Below are positions 1 through 5,142 of a stretch of 10,531 nt of DNA, in pieces. Below the pieces are notes generated by a model. It had not been told where the DNA came from. It worked only from the letters and a program-made list of their open reading frames with translations, and ran no database searches. This DNA is from Trueperaceae bacterium. GTDB lineage: Bacteria; Deinococcota; Deinococci; Deinococcales; Trueperaceae. Position numbers and translations under genes: made by a program. The stretch covers positions 1-10,531 of the forward strand of contig JAGXHO010000243.1 of assembly GCA_024636105.1 (NCBI GenBank). Direction: 5' to 3'. Position 1 is the first letter of the stretch. Each line of letters starts with the position of its first letter.

Positions 1-1
1 G

Positions 2-334
2 CTCAACCCGGTGGGCGTCGCAGATCTTGACGGCGACGGCGTCGCTGAGATCGCCGCGGTGACGACGCCCCACATCGGCGACGTATTGCGCGTCTACCGC
101 CGCGACGGCGCGCGACTGGTCGAACTCGCCTCCCTCACTGGCTTCTCGAACCACGTCTACGGCTCGCCCGAACTCGAGCTATCGCGACCCGCGGCGGCCG
201 GCGCCCGCATGCACCTACTGGTGCCGGACGTACCGCGCACCAGTGTCCGCGCGATCGCGCTCGACGGCGACCGGCTCGTCGAGACCGACCGCTGCACCCT
301 CGACGCGCCGATCAGCGGACCCGACGCGCCGTGA
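2..334 (+). CDS. FG-GAP/VCBS repeat protein, C-terminal part (5' end outside window)
   Basis: The reading frame is open from the left edge to a TGA at 332-334, giving about 110 residues of a protein that starts upstream. Near its beginning it has a calcium-binding-type loop of FG-GAP/VCBS repeats (V-A-D-L-D-G-D-G-V-A-E, with Asp at alternating positions and a following Glu). This is followed by strand-rich sequence including LRVYRRDG and GFSNHVYGS. Proteins of this type are usually exported and fold as beta-propellers built from several such repeats; here only the last one or two blades are visible. A GTG at 11 could be read as a start, but the frame continues upstream with L-N-P-V, so it is internal. 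No partner gene is close: the next gene starts about 120 nt downstream. Substrate and role cannot be read from this fragment. The repeat family call is fairly sure, the function is not. Confidence 0.75.
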   Translation, partial: LNPVGVADLDGDGVAEIAAVTTPHIGDVLRVYRRDGARLVELASLTGFSNHVYGSPELELSRPAAAGARMHLLVPDVPRTSVRAIALDGDRLVETDRCTLDAPISGPDAP

Positions 335-442
335 CGGCCGCAGGTCGTCGTGCGATCCGCGGTACCGACGACGCGCACGTTTGCTACGGTCCACGCACCC
401 CGGGTATCCGCGTCACGGCCAGCACTCGTGTTCACCAGTTCG

Positions 443-448
443 AGGAGG
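443..448 (+). promoter_or_regulatory. Strong ribosome binding site AGGAGG for the histidine-rich peptide gene
   Basis: A perfect AGGAGG lies 7 nt before the ATG at 456 and only 1 nt before the ATG at 450, which settles the start at 456. Confidence 0.8.
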
Positions 449-455
449 CATGACG

Positions 456-674
456 ATGAAGAAGCTTGGGATCTCGATTGTCGCGTTCGTTCTTGCGCTA
501 GCCGTTGCCGCACCGGCCTTCGCCTCCACAGCCGGCTCCACGGGGTCCGACTACGGTCAGCATCACGCCCACCACGCCAAGGCGATGGGCGGGTTCACCG
601 GCACGATGAACCCGGGCGTCGTGCACCGTGGCTTCTCGGGCTGGCACGAGCATTGCCCTGACATGCTCGACTAG
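456..674 (+). CDS. Small secreted histidine-rich peptide (72 aa), function unknown
   Basis: The N-terminus is a classic Sec signal peptide: MKK, a hydrophobic stretch of about 16 residues (GISIVAFVLALAVAAP), then the signal-peptidase I site AFA|S after residue 23. The predicted mature peptide is about 49 residues. It has seven histidines, clustered as HHAHH (36-40), H57 and HEHC (64-67), plus one cysteine, so metal or heme binding outside the membrane is conceivable but unproven. The start at 456 was chosen over an in-frame ATG at 450 because the AGGAGG at 443-448 lies 7 nt from 456 but only 1 nt from 450. I do not recognise a family. It appears monocistronic, with a GC-rich hairpin just after the stop. 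The signal peptide and ribosome site make it very likely a real gene. Confidence 0.8.
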   Translation: MKKLGISIVAFVLALAVAAPAFASTAGSTGSDYGQHHAHHAKAMGGFTGTMNPGVVHRGFSGWHEHCPDMLD

Positions 675-686
675 GATCGAGCTCCG

Positions 687-713
687 GCGCCCCGCCCGAT
701 GCGGGCGGGGTGC
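687..713 (+). terminator. GC-rich hairpin after the secreted peptide gene, probable terminator
   Basis: An 11-bp stem (687-697 pairing with 703-713, one G-T pair) closes a 5-nt loop and begins 12 nt after the stop codon at 674. There is no T-run afterwards, so it is not a canonical intrinsic terminator, though U-poor hairpins are common 3' ends in high-GC genomes. It could also stabilise the transcript. Confidence 0.55.
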
Positions 714-770
714 ATGGTCCTCTCGCACGCGCTCCCGCCCTGCACGAGCACGACGTCGACGACGACCACA

Positions 771-789
771 TCCGGACCTTTGGTCCGGA
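771..789. repeat. Second inverted repeat in the intergenic region before vapB
   Basis: A perfect 8-bp inverted repeat (TCCGGACC / GGTCCGGA) flanks a 3-nt TTT. It sits between the hairpin at 687-713 and the antitoxin gene. It could be a hairpin in RNA or a binding site for a dimeric regulator; the sequence does not decide. The rest of the 188-nt gap between 675 and 862 holds no gene I can support. Confidence 0.5.
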
Positions 790-837
790 CGATCGTCGTC
801 TCGTCATCGATGGCGGCGAGCGCCCCTGGCGCATCGA

Positions 838-851
838 CGCATCATGATGCG
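838..851. promoter_or_regulatory. Perfect 14-bp palindrome, likely VapB/VapBC autoregulatory operator
   Basis: CGCATCATGATGCG is its own reverse complement and lies 11 nt before the antitoxin start at 863. RHH antitoxins of VapBC systems bind short palindromes that overlap their own promoter, so position and symmetry fit autoregulation. A further ATGATG follows at 852-857 and could extend the site. The binding partner is inferred. Confidence 0.6.
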
Positions 852-862
852 ATGATGTGGCC

Positions 863-1090
863 ATGCGCACGACCCTCGACCTCCCCGAAGACCTGTTGGA
901 ACGCGCCCGAGCGATCGCCCGCGGCACCAAGCGCAGCCTCGGCAGCGTCGTCGCCGACCTGATGCGGCACGGCCTCGCACCGGGTCCAGTAGCAGCCCCC
1001 GAGGCGAGCGCGCGAACCGGGTTGCCGCTGGTGTCGGTGGGACGCGTCGTGACGTCCGACGACGTGCGCGCGCTGGAGGACGAAGGGTGA
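863..1090 (+). CDS. vapB: VapB-type ribbon-helix-helix antitoxin
   Basis: A 75-residue protein that begins MRTTLDLPEDLLERA, the usual N-terminal strand and first helix of a ribbon-helix-helix DNA-binding domain. A second helix follows (SLGSVVADLMRHGL), then a flexible Ala/Pro-rich linker and a tail with PLVSVGRVVTSDDVRALEDE. That tail is typical of VapB antitoxins, where it wraps around the PIN toxin. A GTG at 857 would add two residues (M-A), but ATG at 863 gives the standard family N-terminus. The stop overlaps the toxin start by 4 nt (GTGA), so the two are translationally coupled. The palindrome at 838-851 probably allows repression by the VapBC complex. No strong Shine-Dalgarno site is visible, so the mRNA may be nearly leaderless. 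Confidence 0.88.
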   Translation: MRTTLDLPEDLLERARAIARGTKRSLGSVVADLMRHGLAPGPVAAPEASARTGLPLVSVGRVVTSDDVRALEDEG

Positions 1091-1485
1091 CGCTGCTGCT
1101 CGACGCCAACGTGCTCATCGCGGCCGTCGTCGTCGATCACGTGCACCACGGAGCCGCCGAGCGGTCCCTCGCGGCCGGCGAGGCGCCCTTCGCCACATGC
1201 CCCCTTACCGAGCTCGCGCTGGTGCGGTTTCTGGTCCGCGAGGGGACGCCCGCGGCCCACGCCGCCGCCGTGCTCGGCGCGATCATGCGCCATCCGCGCC
1301 ATCGGTCCTGGCCCGCCGATCTACCAGCGAGTGAGGTGCACTGGGGCGCCGTCCAGGGCCACCGGCAGGTCACGGACGCCTACTTGGCGGCGCTGGCGCG
1401 CGCCAAGGGCGGCCGCCTCCTCACGCTCGACCGCGGCTTGGCCGCCGCGCATCCGGACGTGACCGAACTCATCGACGCTCGGTGA
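1087..1485 (+). CDS. vapC: VapC-type PIN-domain ribonuclease toxin
   Basis: A 132-residue PIN-domain protein. The acidic residues expected for Mg2+-dependent RNase activity are all present: D6 (LLLDANVLI), E42 (TELALVRFL), D97 (VTDAYLAALA) and D115 (LLTLDRGLA). Length and order match VapC family toxins, which cleave specific RNAs such as tRNA or rRNA when freed from the antitoxin. The start is GTG, inside a GTGA overlap with the antitoxin stop. All catalytic positions are intact, so the toxin looks functional. The RNA target cannot be predicted. After the stop there is a 208-nt stretch without a certain gene, containing the promoter at 1551-1579. Confidence 0.92.
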   Translation: MTLLLDANVLIAAVVVDHVHHGAAERSLAAGEAPFATCPLTELALVRFLVREGTPAAHAAAVLGAIMRHPRHRSWPADLPASEVHWGAVQGHRQVTDAYLAALARAKGGRLLTLDRGLAAAHPDVTELIDAR

Positions 1486-1550
1486 GGAGAACTCCAGACG
1501 CTTCGAGGCCACGACCGAGCCCCTGAATCCGTCCGACTCCGAGCCTCTGC

Positions 1551-1579
1551 TTGACTCGTCATGCACCAGCGCCTATGGT
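1551..1579 (+). promoter_or_regulatory. Sigma70-type promoter upstream of the small alpha/beta-barrel gene
   Basis: TTGACT (1551-1556) and TATGGT (1574-1579) are separated by 17 bp: 5/6 and 4/6 matches to the consensus hexamers at ideal spacing. Transcription would start near 1586, about 108 nt before the ATG at 1694 and about 26 nt before the candidate leader ORF at 1612. Confidence 0.6.
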
Positions 1580-1611
1580 TACTCGACACAACAACCAAGG
1601 AGCAGACCTTC

Positions 1612-1821
1612 ATGGCGGACACGGAATCGACCCTGGCTGGGGTCACTCGTTTCGCCCAACTCCCCGCTCACCACACTTTGAACGGAGTCGTCCATGCCCA
1701 CCGCGATCATCTTCCACGACGTTCAGGACGGCCAAGTCTGGGCCAACGCCTGGAAGCAGGGCCCCGGCAGCCGGCACGAGATGTTCGGCAAGATCGGCGT
1801 GAAGTGCCGGAACTTCCGTGA
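1612..1821 (+). CDS. Possible leader/overlapping small ORF (69 aa), uncertain
   Basis: An ATG at 1612 is preceded by AAGGAG at 1597-1602 (9-nt spacing), just downstream of the promoter at 1551-1579. The frame runs 69 codons (starting MADTESTLAGVTRFAQ) and overlaps the next gene in another frame for its last 128 nt. In the overlapping half it is very rich in Arg and Pro, as expected of an alternative frame in high-GC DNA. Only the first 27 codons or so are free of overlap. It may be a translated leader that affects the downstream gene, or simply a chance ORF. I do not recognise the sequence. Confidence 0.25.
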   Translation: MADTESTLAGVTRFAQLPAHHTLNGVVHAHRDHLPRRSGRPSLGQRLEAGPRQPARDVRQDRREVPELP

Positions 1822-1975
1822 CCCCAACGACCCCGACGCCACGGGCGTCATGGCCGAGATCCCCGACATGGCGGCGTTCCAAAAGCTTCTGCAGTCCGAG
1901 GAAGGCCAAACGGCGATGCGGGAGGACGGCCTGAAGGTCGACACCATGCGCATGCTGGTCGAGTTCACTCCGTAA
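1694..1975 (+). CDS. Small dimeric alpha/beta-barrel-like protein (93 aa)
   Basis: The 93-residue product has a beta-alpha-beta-beta-alpha-beta pattern: TAIIFHDV, a helix around VWANAWKQG, then GVKCRNFRDPNDPDATGVMAEI, a helix AAFQKLLQSEEGQTAMRE, and a last strand TMRMLVEF. The R-D-P-(N/D)-D-P turn followed by a strand and an 'aFqkllqSeE' helix is typical of small dimeric alpha/beta-barrel (ferredoxin-like) proteins related to antibiotic-biosynthesis monooxygenase and cyclase-like stress proteins. No catalytic residue can be named. ATG at 1694 has GGAG at 1684-1687 (6-nt spacing). It is monocistronic, with its own promoter and a hairpin after the stop. The fold class is moderately sure; the activity is unknown. 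Confidence 0.75.
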   Translation: MPTAIIFHDVQDGQVWANAWKQGPGSRHEMFGKIGVKCRNFRDPNDPDATGVMAEIPDMAAFQKLLQSEEGQTAMREDGLKVDTMRMLVEFTP

Positions 1976-1989
1976 CGGGATAACGGTGC

Positions 1990-2014
1990 GCCCCGGGCCG
2001 AGGTCGCCCGGGGC
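1990..2014 (+). terminator. Hairpin terminator after the alpha/beta-barrel gene
   Basis: A perfect 9-bp GC stem (1990-1998 with 2006-2014) and 7-nt loop start 14 nt after the stop at 1975. The following sequence (ACTTCGTTC) has only scattered T residues. It lies between two converging genes. Confidence 0.65.
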
Positions 2015-2021
2015 ACTTCGT

Positions 2022-2645
2022 TCAGCCTGGATGCTGGGTCGTGGCCACCGCGGTGGCCACGACCCAGCCTTCTTCGATCAGTACGATCGCGGCGCGCGGC
2101 ACGAACACGTCCAGGTCGCCCAGCCCCGTCGTCAGACGCGCCACGACGTCGCCGTCGGGAAGGTAGACCGCGTGGTCGCCGATGCCGGCATCGAACTCCA
2201 GGTCGTGCACCGCGGTGCCGCGCAGGTCGAGCATCGTCTGGCCAACTCCGGAGCGCACGGTGAGGGTGGCCGGCAGGTCGGCGGCGAGGTTCAGGTCCCA
2301 GTGCGGGCCGTCGCGGACGATGCGCGGGCGCAGCGGGGTGCGGCCCCGAAGGACGACGTCCAGGTGGTCGCTCCCCCTGACCGTGCGCTCCAGCGTCTGC
2401 GCGTTCCCGAGGTCGAGGACGCCGGCGAGCGCGCGTCCGTCTTCAGCGGGCTGGCCGCGCAGGTCGAGGCGGCCGACGTCCACTTCGAGGACCACGCTGG
2501 CGGACCGTGCGTCGCCGCGCGCGACGACGACGGACTCGAACGGGCGCCCGGGTTGAGTGGTCGCGGCCACGGGGTTGGCGACGACGACGAGGACGGCGAG
2601 GATCGGCAGGGACGTTCCGAGGATCGTTCGAAGCGTGGGGTTCAT
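2022..2645 (-). CDS. Secreted toast-rack/DUF4097-like beta protein (207 aa)
   Basis: The protein starts with a signal sequence (MNPTLRTILG, then a hydrophobic SLPILAVLVVVANPVAA with an AxA-like VAA cleavage region). The rest is made of repeated beta segments: VVLEVDVGRLDLRG, WDLNLAADLPATLTVRSGVGQTMLDLRG, LEFDAGIGDHAVYLP and LTTGLGDLDVFVP. This G-x-G-x-x-x-(L/V)-D-L pattern is that of toast_rack and DUF4097-type right-handed beta-repeat domains, which occur in secreted or membrane-anchored bacterial proteins, including the C-terminal part of LiaF-like stress proteins. The function of this stand-alone form is unknown. The ATG start has no convincing Shine-Dalgarno site. The C-terminus (VVATAVATTQHPG) is encoded by the 36-bp palindrome and reads as a tail rather than a domain. 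Upstream on the same strand, 75 nt away, is the DUF3293 gene. Confidence 0.78.
   Translation of the reverse strand: MNPTLRTILGTSLPILAVLVVVANPVAATTQPGRPFESVVVARGDARSASVVLEVDVGRLDLRGQPAEDGRALAGVLDLGNAQTLERTVRGSDHLDVVLRGRTPLRPRIVRDGPHWDLNLAADLPATLTVRSGVGQTMLDLRGTAVHDLEFDAGIGDHAVYLPDGDVVARLTTGLGDLDVFVPRAAIVLIEEGWVVATAVATTQHPG
2033..2068. terminator. 36-bp perfect palindrome, likely bidirectional terminator inside the 3' end of a CDS
   Basis: Positions 2033-2050 are exactly complementary to 2051-2068, so both strands read the same for 36 bp. On the plus side it is followed by CTTCTTCG. It lies between converging transcripts and also encodes part of the C-terminus of the minus-strand gene 2022-2645 (about 9 nt before its stop). 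A role as shared terminator is inferred from position and stem strength. Confidence 0.65.
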
Positions 2646-2666
2646 GCGGACCAGCTTGGTGCCGGA

Positions 2667-2700
2667 CCTACCGGACGCGTAAGAGTGCTGCTCCGGTAGG
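2667..2700 (-). repeat. Inverted repeat between the DUF3293 and toast-rack genes
   Basis: Nine perfectly complementary bases (CCTACCGGA at 2667-2675 and TCCGGTAGG at 2692-2700) enclose 16 nt. It lies after the DUF3293 stop and before the start of the toast-rack gene. It could be a weak terminator for the former or an operator for the latter. No T-run is present. Confidence 0.45.
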
Positions 2701-2720
2701 CCGGCCGCGCGTCCAGCTCG

Positions 2721-3131
2721 TCACCCCAACACCCGCCGCACCACCCAGTCCTCGCTGCACGCCAGCACGGCCAGCTCGCTCGCCGTCACCCGGAAGACCG
2801 CCACCTGGTCGAACGCCGCCCCCACGCGCCGCGCGGCGTCGTCGGAGAGGCCCACGACGGCCCAGCTCTCCTCGGCATGTGCCGAGTCGGGATCGGCGCC
2901 TAGCGCCGGCACGGGCTCGTGGCCCAGGTCCACGAGGTGCGCGCGCAGGCGCTCGTTGGCGGCGCGGTTGACGGCATCGCTCGGACGTACGGCGCCCGGG
3001 TTCCAGGCGGTGAGCACGTGCACGGGGGCGCTCGCTGCCGCGGCGTAGGCGCCGGCGTCGAGCCAGGCGCCCTCCACGCGGACGGTCACGAGCGCCCCGA
3101 GGTAGACGGGGGCCCAGTGGAGCGAGCTCAC
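2721..3131 (-). CDS. DUF3293 domain-containing protein (136 aa)
   Basis: The sequence carries the DUF3293 pattern: an N-terminal strand region, then VHVLTAWNPGAVRPSDAVNRAANERLRAHLVDLG (the T-A-W-N-P turn and the N-x-x-x-N-x-x-L helix), PVPALGADPDS with HAEESWAVVGL, and the C-terminal GAAFDQVAVFRV strand. No function has been assigned to the family to my knowledge. There is no internal Met. The GTG at 3129-3131 (V-S-S-L-H-W-A-P) gives a length normal for the family; an in-frame extension to 3311 would run into the neighbouring vapC and is Arg/Cys-rich, so it is rejected. No clear Shine-Dalgarno site supports the start, which stays uncertain by a few codons. The 100-nt gap to vapC (3132-3231) shows only short, weak inverted repeats. 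Confidence 0.82.
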   Translation of the reverse strand: MSSLHWAPVYLGALVTVRVEGAWLDAGAYAAAASAPVHVLTAWNPGAVRPSDAVNRAANERLRAHLVDLGHEPVPALGADPDSAHAEESWAVVGLSDDAARRVGAAFDQVAVFRVTASELAVLACSEDWVVRRVLG

Positions 3132-3231
3132 TCGGCAGCCGCCGCGTGTCCCGCACGGTCCCGGATCGACCGAACGGGACGCACGCCGCTGGGTCGCGAT
3201 CGCACGAAACCCCGTGCACACGGCGCGCCGG

Positions 3232-3669
3232 TCACGCCACCAGGCGCACGACCTCGACGCCGTCGTACACGACGAAGTCGCGCCAGTCCGACGTCGCGAT
3301 GCGGCGGACACCGGCCGCTACGTACGTCGCGGCGAGGAGCGTATCCAACAAGCGCTTGCGCCCCAACCGATGGCGCGCCATCCAGTCGAAGAAAAGCGCC
3401 ACCGCATCGGGACCCTGCTCGACCTGGTGGGTCTCGCGCGCCGTCCACCACCGGTCGGCGATCGCGAGCGCCTCGTCCGTACCGAGCGGCCGCTCGAATC
3501 GGCGTGCGTCGGTGACGACGTGCACGAACTCGGCGAGCACCTGCGGCGCGAGGGCGACGCTCCCGGCGCGACCGCGGAGATCGCGATCGAAGACGGCCCA
3601 TGCCGCCGCATGCAGCGGATGCTCGCGTACCGCCACCGCGACCAGGAAGCTCGTGTCCAGCCCTATCAC
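3232..3669 (-). CDS. vapC: VapC-type PIN-domain ribonuclease toxin (second module)
   Basis: A 145-residue PIN-domain protein that starts at a GTG (VIGLDTSFLVAVAV). Expected acidic residues are D5 (LDTSFL), E47 (LAEFVHVVTD), D109 (LLDTLLAATY) and D128 (ATSDWRDF); the T-S-D-x-x-D-F ending is typical of this VapC subgroup. It is expected to be a Mg2+-dependent endoribonuclease held inactive by the antitoxin encoded just before it. The start GTG overlaps the antitoxin stop as GTGA. It shares little sequence with the vapC at 1087-1485, so the two pairs are separate lineages and not a duplication. The reading frame remains open far upstream of the GTG (to 6480), but that extension is an alternative frame of other genes. 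Confidence 0.92.
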   Translation of the reverse strand: MIGLDTSFLVAVAVREHPLHAAAWAVFDRDLRGRAGSVALAPQVLAEFVHVVTDARRFERPLGTDEALAIADRWWTARETHQVEQGPDAVALFFDWMARHRLGRKRLLDTLLAATYVAAGVRRIATSDWRDFVVYDGVEVVRLVA

Positions 3670-3908
3670 GGGCGGGTCGCTTCGGTCATCTCCTCGAGGA
3701 GGTCGTCGTCGGGCCGGAGCGGCTCCAGCACGCGGCCCAGCGAAGCCGGCGACCACCCCGTCAGGTCGCGACGCGGCATGAGGCGCTCGCGGCGATACGC
3801 CTCCATCGCCTCGCGGATCAACTCCGACGTGGGGCGTCCCATGGCCTGGGCGGCCCGACGGAACTCCGCGTACACGGGCTCGGATACATTGACCGTGATG
3901 GTCTTCAT
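3666..3908 (-). CDS. vapB: VapB-type ribbon-helix-helix antitoxin (second module)
   Basis: An 80-residue protein with the N-terminal strand KTITVNVSEPVYAEF, a helix-turn AAQAMGRPTSELIREAMEAYRRERL (the second RHH helix begins at the P-T-S cap), and a charged C-terminal tail with LEPLRPDDDLLEEMTEATRP for toxin binding. The stop codon overlaps the toxin GTG by 4 nt. The ATG lies 9 nt after the stop of the DUF418 gene with no Shine-Dalgarno site between. It may therefore be read by coupling to that gene or have its own promoter inside the end of it; CATAC/GTATG at 3906-3927 might be an operator. Family assignment is strong from the RHH pattern and the adjacent PIN toxin. Confidence 0.9.
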   Translation of the reverse strand: MKTITVNVSEPVYAEFRRAAQAMGRPTSELIREAMEAYRRERLMPRRDLTGWSPASLGRVLEPLRPDDDLLEEMTEATRP

Positions 3909-3927
3909 ACATCGAGCTTAACGTATG
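3906..3927. promoter_or_regulatory. Short inverted repeat over the second vapB start, possible operator
   Basis: CATAC (3906-3910) and GTATG (3923-3927) form a 5-bp inverted repeat spaced by 12 bp, covering the antitoxin start codon and the stop of the upstream gene. The position suits an antitoxin operator, but arms this short may be chance. Confidence 0.25.
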
Positions 3928-5096
3928 GTTTGCCGCCACACCCGCGTCCACCCGCTCATCGCCCACTCGAACGGCCCTTGCCGGAAGCGCCCGAGCACCA
4001 GCCGCGCGAAGCCCGCAAGCACCACGTACGTGGCGACCGCCACCAGCACCGTCCCCCAGTACGGCAGGCGCTGGTAGAGCCCCAGCCCCCAGGGCCCGAA
4101 GATCGTCGCGAGCACCATCGACTGCAGTAGGTACGTGGTGAGCGACATCCGCCCTGGGTAGCGCAGCCACGCCACCCACGCCGGGCGCCGCTCGAGCAGC
4201 CACAGCAGCGCGCCGACGTACCCGGCCGCGAGCAGTGGCGCAGTGGTGAGCCCGAAGGCCACGGCACCCACGGCGACGGCGTCGGAGGAGGCCACGCTCA
4301 ACTCGTTCGCGACGCCCACCCATGCCGACGCCACCTGGAGCGGCAGTCCGAGGCCGAAGCCCCACGCCATCAGCCGCGTCGCGCCGAACACGCGTGCACC
4401 GCCGCCGAGCGCGCCCGCGCGCGCTGCCATCAGCCCCAGCAGGAACATCACGAAGGCGTAGCCGCCCTGGAGCACCAGGCCCGAGGGGAGGCCGACCGCG
4501 AAGAGCTCCAGGCGCGCGGCGATCGACGCGCCGTAGGTGCCTTCCCGGAACACGGCGTCCAGGGTCGAGGTCGTGAGCACGGCGGTCTGCTCGCCGGCGC
4601 GCTCCGCGGCCCACAGCGCCCACACCAGCAGCGCCTGCAGGGCGGCCGTCGCCACGAAGACGCCCCACGCCCAACGCCGCAGCGCGGCGCCGTCGCGGAA
4701 CATCAGCGCCGCGAACGGCAGCGCGAGAAGCCCGTAGGCGAAGAGGATGTCGCCGTGGAACAGCAGCGCGCCATGCAGCGCTCCGAGCGCGAGCAGCGCG
4801 AACGCCCGCGCGATCCAGCGCGGCCGCCGCGCCGGATCCGCCTTCACCACGTACTGCGAGCTGTAACCGAACAGGAACGAGAACAGCAGGTAGAACTTCC
4901 CCTGCGCGAGCGCCCACACGAGGAACGCTGCGACCGTGTTCCCCGCCCCGCGCAGCCACGGACCCGTCGCGCCCAAGCCGGGGTCGATGGCAAAGAACGC
5001 GACGTTCACGAGCGCGATGCCGAACAGCGCGAAGCCGCGCAGGACGTCGGGGGCGAGGTCGCGGGGGGTGCGCGCGGGGAAGGATCGGTCGTGCAT
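3918..5096 (-). CDS. DUF418/YeiB-like polytopic membrane protein
   Basis: About 392 residues with roughly nine to ten hydrophobic segments. Family hallmarks in order: PDVLRGFALFGIALVNVAFF in the first helix (near residues 18-36); FYLLFSFLFGYSSQYV (about 69-84); LGALHGALLFHGDILFAYGLLAL (about 105-127); and near the C-terminus GRMSLTTYLLQSMVLATIFGPWGLGLY (DUF418 domain). These match YeiB-type inner-membrane proteins, an acyltransferase-3-like group whose biochemical role is not established. The start is taken as ATG at 5096; a GTG directly before it at 5099 is possible. No Shine-Dalgarno site precedes either, and the 42-nt gap to the hydantoinase B stop holds a nested inverted repeat. The gene could be the last member of that operon or separately transcribed; a link to hydantoin metabolism is not supported by family knowledge. 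Confidence 0.9.
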   Translation of the reverse strand: MHDRSFPARTPRDLAPDVLRGFALFGIALVNVAFFAIDPGLGATGPWLRGAGNTVAAFLVWALAQGKFYLLFSFLFGYSSQYVVKADPARRPRWIARAFALLALGALHGALLFHGDILFAYGLLALPFAALMFRDGAALRRWAWGVFVATAALQALLVWALWAAERAGEQTAVLTTSTLDAVFREGTYGASIAARLELFAVGLPSGLVLQGGYAFVMFLLGLMAARAGALGGGARVFGATRLMAWGFGLGLPLQVASAWVGVANELSVASSDAVAVGAVAFGLTTAPLLAAGYVGALLWLLERRPAWVAWLRYPGRMSLTTYLLQSMVLATIFGPWGLGLYQRLPYWGTVLVAVATYVVLAGFARLVLGRFRQGPFEWAMSGWTRVWRQTIR

Positions 5097-5103
5097 CACG
5101 GAT

Positions 5104-5142
5104 ACGGTACCGCCGCAGTGTGCGGCGCCGCCTCCGTACCGT
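5104..5142 (-). terminator. Nested inverted repeat after the hydantoinase B gene
   Basis: An inner 7-bp hairpin (5111-5117 with 5121-5127, 3-nt loop) sits inside an outer 7-bp pairing (5104-5110 with 5136-5142), leaving 8 unpaired nt on one side. It fills the gap between the hydantoinase B stop and the DUF418 start. On the minus strand the unpaired bulge reads GGAGGCGG. It could end the hydantoinase operon or attenuate read-through into the membrane-protein gene. Confidence 0.5.

Noticed and set aside
381..410. Possible promoter TTGCTA-18-TATCCG before the secreted peptide gene
   Set aside because: The -10 hexamer is a poor match (3 of 6) and the spacing is 18; too weak to annotate.
595..1302. 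Minus-strand 235-codon frame opposite the first vapBC pair
   Set aside because: Arg/Ser-rich, no domain, and it crosses the palindromic operator and two well-supported plus-strand genes.
1986..2699. Plus-strand 237-codon frame opposite the toast-rack gene
   Set aside because: Antisense shadow; the minus-strand product has a signal sequence and repeated beta motifs.
3158..3217. Short inverted repeats (6 bp at 3158-3163/3175-3180, 5 bp at 3202-3206/3213-3217) between vapC and DUF3293
   Set aside because: Stems are too short with loops of 6-11 nt; expected by chance in GC-rich sequence.
3132..3311. N-terminal extension of the DUF3293 gene to an upstream Met
   Set aside because: It would overlap the 3' end of vapC, and the added 60 residues are Arg/Ser/Cys-rich and unlike the family.
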